DNA of 64,000 nucleotides from Strigops habroptila (lineage: Eukaryota; Chordata; Aves; Psittaciformes; Psittacidae), in assembly GCF_004027225.2 (NCBI RefSeq), contig NC_044278.2:64058243-64122242 (forward strand). The letters run 5' to 3'. A model generated the notes under the pieces. That model saw only the letters and a program-made list of their open reading frames with translations. It made no database searches and was not told where the DNA came from. This document shows positions 63,643-64,000 of the stretch, piece after piece. Every line of letters starts with the position of its first letter. The first letter of the stretch is position 1. The translations under genes were made by a program, and so were the position numbers.

Positions 63643-64000
63643 GCCATTTACATGACGTAAGAAAAGGGGAGGGATTGTTCTCTCCAGCAAACTGAGGAGT
63701 AGCAAGTGCTTGCAGTTCACCAGAAAGGAAAAGTCAAAGAATAAATAGACTAAAATGGTGTCTGTGGAAAAAAAGAAACAACCCAAACAACAAATAACCA
63801 AACAAATCTTCTGACCATTAAAGGTTTCTGGGAAGCTCTGTGTATGAAAATGGGAAAGTGAGCGAAATTATAGAGGAAGACATGCCAGTTTCCAGGGGAC
63901 CTGACGACAAATGGTGTATTAGTACAATTGGTACAAATGACAATAACTTGAACAGTTTTGAAGGAGTCTGATTTTTACTGACTTGCCATTTCATGTTGCA
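63643..64000 (+). other. RAB20: RAB20 3' UTR (partial)
   Basis: Non-coding sequence after the RAB20 stop up to the window edge. An AATAAA at 63,740-63,745, about 100 nt after the stop, could serve as a proximal poly(A) signal, though the UTR probably continues beyond the window. No other feature is visible. Confidence 0.6.

Noticed and set aside
1..64000. CRISPR arrays, operons, tRNA or rRNA genes
   Set aside because: No regularly spaced repeats, cloverleaf-type sequences or rRNA-like blocks were seen; composition and repeats are those of a bird chromosome.

Overview
The window is vertebrate nuclear DNA, almost certainly from a bird. It has several 5'-truncated CR1 LINEs ending in the avian ATTCTATG-type tail, a solo LTR resembling a common avian ERVL-type family, GT-AG introns, two CpG islands and long AT-rich non-coding stretches. 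There is no prokaryotic gene organisation, CRISPR array, tRNA or rRNA.

Left end (1-4.4 kb, minus strand). A CpG-rich block holds two things. The first is a two-exon gene for a predicted 320-residue protein with an N-terminal Myb/SANT-like (trihelix) DNA-binding domain and a C-terminal charged helical segment (exons 2339-1781 and 539-136, intron phase 1). I do not recognise a named orthologue. The second, about 1.4-1.7 kb upstream on the same strand, is a pair of alternative first coding exons (4007-3941 and 3872-3785). Both end at phase-1 GT donors. One encodes an Arg-rich, mitochondrial-presequence-like N terminus and the other a hydrophobic, signal-peptide-like N terminus. From this arrangement and from synteny with RAB20 I infer the 5' end of NAXD (ATP-dependent NAD(P)HX dehydratase), whose remaining exons would lie left of the window. 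If so, the Myb/SANT gene sits inside NAXD intron 1 on the same strand.

Middle (4.4-37.9 kb). I support no gene here. The stretch carries truncated CR1 copies at 7.6, 24.3-25.1, 33.6-34.1 and 35.8-36.5 kb (the last with a 74-bp internal tandem duplication), an isolated GC-rich islet at 25.1 kb next to a CR1 3' end, and scattered low-complexity DNA.

Right (37.9-64 kb, plus strand). RAB20, a small GTPase of 230 residues in two coding exons (38506-38677 and 63122-63642), starts in a CpG island. Its 24.4-kb intron carries another CR1, a CR1 fragment, the solo LTR, older LINE-like fragments and homopolymer runs. The 3' UTR runs off the window. NAXD and RAB20 are head to head, as in mammals.

I found no convincing undescribed multi-gene system. 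The most informative items are the paired targeting exons and the Myb/SANT gene placed just downstream of them.
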